Source: Oscillospiraceae bacterium (GTDB lineage: Bacteria; Bacillota; Clostridia; Oscillospirales; Acutalibacteraceae). From it: a stretch of DNA of 45,814 bases. The translations under genes were made by a program, and so were the position numbers. Below the pieces are notes generated by a model. That model ran no database searches. It had not been told where the DNA came from and was given only the letters and a program-made list of their open reading frames with translations. Where the stretch lies: assembly GCA_022508805.1 (NCBI GenBank), contig JAFLUM010000013.1, forward strand, positions 1 through 45,814. Direction: 5' to 3'. Shown in pieces: positions 44,539 to 45,814 of the stretch (position 1 is the first letter of the stretch; every line of letters starts with the position of its first letter).

Positions 44539-45543
44539 TCATTCTCCTTTATATAATAATTTGTAATTATTTGCCATTTTTTGGATTTCAGCCTTGATTT
44601 CTTCACGGAACCACTCCGGTGAAAGCACCTCAAGCCCGTCTTTTTGTGAAAGCATCCAGCGTTTAACGCCCTCGCTGTAAATTTCCGCTTCAACGATTGC
44701 ATAATCCTTATTCTTTTCAATGACTTTAGACGTGGGCAGTCTGTCGAGAGCCGCTTCAAGACTGTTGCCGTTGAACTTAAATCGAACGGTGGAAAGCTTT
44801 CCCGGATACATAAACTGTATCCTGTTCTTGTACTCGCCTTCTTTGAACTGCCTTGAATATGGAATACTGAATTTTTGACCCGTGGGAGCTATATTTTCGA
44901 TTCGGTCAATACGGAAATTCTTCGGATACTCGTTTGTACTGTTGCAGTCGATTGCCGCAAGATAAAAATAATATTCGGAAAACATTATCGCAACGGGATT
45001 TACGGTTCTTTGTGAAACGGATAGATCCTGCTTTGTATATGTAAAGGTGATTTGCCGACAATTACTTATGTATTCGGTAAGCTGCCAAATGTGCTTGACA
45101 ATATCTTTGCCGTGGAGGGGCTGAACGTATGAATACAGGTCGCTTTTGAGAAATTCCTTAATTTTATGAGCCATATCGGGTGACGCCTGTGACAACAGCT
45201 TATGCACAAGCGTTTCCGCTTCATCTTTACTGAAAGCCCGACTTTCAAGCAGAATTTTTGATATGGCAAGAATTTCGTCAGGGGAGAACCATTCCCGTTC
45301 GGCTTTCACAAGGCGGTAACAGTTTTTCGCCCGATCATATTCAATAAATGAATCGGCATCGTAAAAATCTTTTTCGGAAATATAGACTCTCAGCGCCTCA
45401 ATGTCTCTCTGTATGCTTTTCGGACTTACACCGAATTCGTCGGCAAGAGCACTTTTGTTTATTTCTCCACCCTTTAAAAGCCGTTCGTATATGGTAAGCA
45501 GACGAAAGCCCTTTTTCTCGTTAGCATCAAAATTTGCAGTCAT
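44539..45543 (-). CDS. WYL-domain transcriptional regulator
   Basis: A 334-residue regulator: an N-terminal winged helix-turn-helix (about 10-60, with INKSALADEFGVSPKSIQRDIEAL), a linker, the WYL domain (about 150-225, with TVNPVAIMFSEYYFYLAAID, where YYFYL stands at the WYL position) and a WCX-type C-terminal domain. WYL proteins bind nucleic acid or nucleotide ligands and control several phage-defence operons, for example BrxR and CapW. It is the first gene of the operon and probably controls it. The gap upstream (45544-45700) carries its promoter. Confidence 0.9.
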   Translation of the reverse strand: MTANFDANEKKGFRLLTIYERLLKGGEINKSALADEFGVSPKSIQRDIEALRVYISEKDFYDADSFIEYDRAKNCYRLVKAEREWFSPDEILAISKILLESRAFSKDEAETLVHKLLSQASPDMAHKIKEFLKSDLYSYVQPLHGKDIVKHIWQLTEYISNCRQITFTYTKQDLSVSQRTVNPVAIMFSEYYFYLAAIDCNSTNEYPKNFRIDRIENIAPTGQKFSIPYSRQFKEGEYKNRIQFMYPGKLSTVRFKFNGNSLEAALDRLPTSKVIEKNKDYAIVEAEIYSEGVKRWMLSQKDGLEVLSPEWFREEIKAEIQKMANNYKLLYKGE

Positions 45544-45635
45544 ATTTTCATTCCTTTCAACCGATCAACCAAAGTATAACACAGCAAATGGACAAAATAT
45601 GAGCATCTAATAACAATGATATTTCTGTTTTCTAC

Positions 45636-45664
45636 ATATTACCACAAAAAAACGCTTTTGTCAT
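45636..45664 (-). promoter_or_regulatory. Probable promoter of the WYL operon
   Basis: On the minus strand ATGACA (45664-45659), 17 bases, TAATAT (45641-45636). A second TATACT-like hexamer lies at 45578-45573 without a clear -35. Direct or inverted operator repeats are not obvious. Confidence 0.45.
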
Positions 45665-45696
45665 CAAATTTGAATGTTTTTCAGTTATAATTACGG

Positions 45697-45714
45697 GCAT
45701 AAAAAAGACTCTAT
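45697..45714 (+). repeat. 18-base direct repeat, tRNA-side copy (possible attachment site)
   Basis: GCATAAAAAAGACTCTAT overlaps the tRNA-Leu terminator and matches 41280-41297 with one difference. Sites at tRNA 3' ends are common integration targets. No integrase gene is present between the copies. Confidence 0.35.
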
Positions 45715-45730
45715 CCGAAGATAGAGTCTT
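45701..45730 (-). terminator. Terminator of tRNA-Leu
   Basis: AAGACTCTATC and its complement GATAGAGTCTT form a strong stem right after the CCA end; on the minus strand six T follow. Confidence 0.85.
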
Positions 45731-45813
45731 GGTGCGAGAGACGGGACTTGAACCCGTACGGGATTACCACACGCCCCTCAAACGTGCGCGTCTGCCGATT
45801 CCGCCACTCTCGC
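45730..45813 (-). tRNA. tRNA-Leu (anticodon GAG)
   Basis: On the minus strand the acceptor stem GCGAGAG pairs with CTCTCGC, followed by A and an encoded CCA. The D arm (TGGCGGAATCGGCAGAC), anticodon arm with loop TTGAGGG (GAG), the long class II variable arm and the T arm GGGTTCAAGTCCC are all present. GAG reads CUC/CUU leucine codons. The gene lies wholly inside the window by one base. Confidence 0.93.
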
Positions 45814-45814
45814 A

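Noticed and set aside
40912-45813. A complete prophage or integrative element
   Set aside because: No integrase, structural or replication genes are present; only a tRNA and possible short direct repeats.

Overview
This window looks like the chromosome of an anaerobic Gram-positive bacterium of the Clostridia, most likely Oscillospiraceae/Ruminococcaceae. The evidence is the protein sequences, the strong AGGAGG-type ribosome binding sites, zinc-ribbon (Cys-rich) versions of S14, S4, L24, L36 and adenylate kinase, the order adk-map-KOW protein-infA-rpmJ-rpsM, RNase Y with YmdB, and several families of dispersed palindromic repeats. Species is not assigned. All reading is by eye, without database searches.

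Layout. 1-316: the 3' end of a 5S rRNA, its terminator, and an array of six small hairpins. 340-3108: pnp and rpsO on the minus strand, with a very long hairpin in the pnp leader and an rpsO promoter. 3177-6993: an FHA-domain gene flanked by inverted copies of an 83-nt repeat, then a RodA/FtsW gene and a class B penicillin-binding protein gene. 7020-7130: an isolated promoter and terminator that may make a small RNA. 7146-8778 (minus): nagA and a YfcE-type phosphodiesterase. 8848-9783: three overlapping genes of unknown function. 10094-11515: an alanine/glycine:cation symporter. 11711-27549: the complete S10-spc-alpha superoperon (rpsJ to rplQ, with secY, adk, map, a KOW protein, infA and rpoA), with structured leaders before rpsJ, rplB and rpsM. 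27667-35324 (minus): rny, ymdB, a peptide-binding lipoprotein, recG, a TIM-barrel protein and an alpha/beta hydrolase. 35636-35926: a frameshifted gene remnant. 36117-40911: mreB, mreC, mreD and PBP2 (mrdA). 41012-45730: a visibly more A+T-rich accessory island ending at a tRNA-Leu gene.

How the genes work together. Most of the window is core machinery: translation, secretion, RNA decay (PNPase, RNase Y) and cell-wall elongation. The wall genes are split into two clusters. FHA-RodA-PBP resembles the fha-rodA-pbpA order of Actinobacteria, while mreBCD-PBP2 lacks a rodA.

The accessory island is the best candidate for something undescribed. It encodes, on the minus strand and in one tight operon, a WYL-domain regulator, a 540-residue protein with an HNH-nuclease-like motif followed by several membrane segments, and a membrane-anchored coiled-coil protein with five near-identical 28-residue repeats. 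Downstream is an AbrB-fold protein with a Cys4 zinc-ribbon-like tail, whose ribosome binding site lies in a predicted RNA junction. A decayed second copy of the WYL gene lies on the far side, and an 18-nt near-identical direct repeat links that edge to the tRNA-Leu terminator. A WYL-controlled, membrane-linked nuclease beside a tRNA fits a phage-defence module, but that function is inference.
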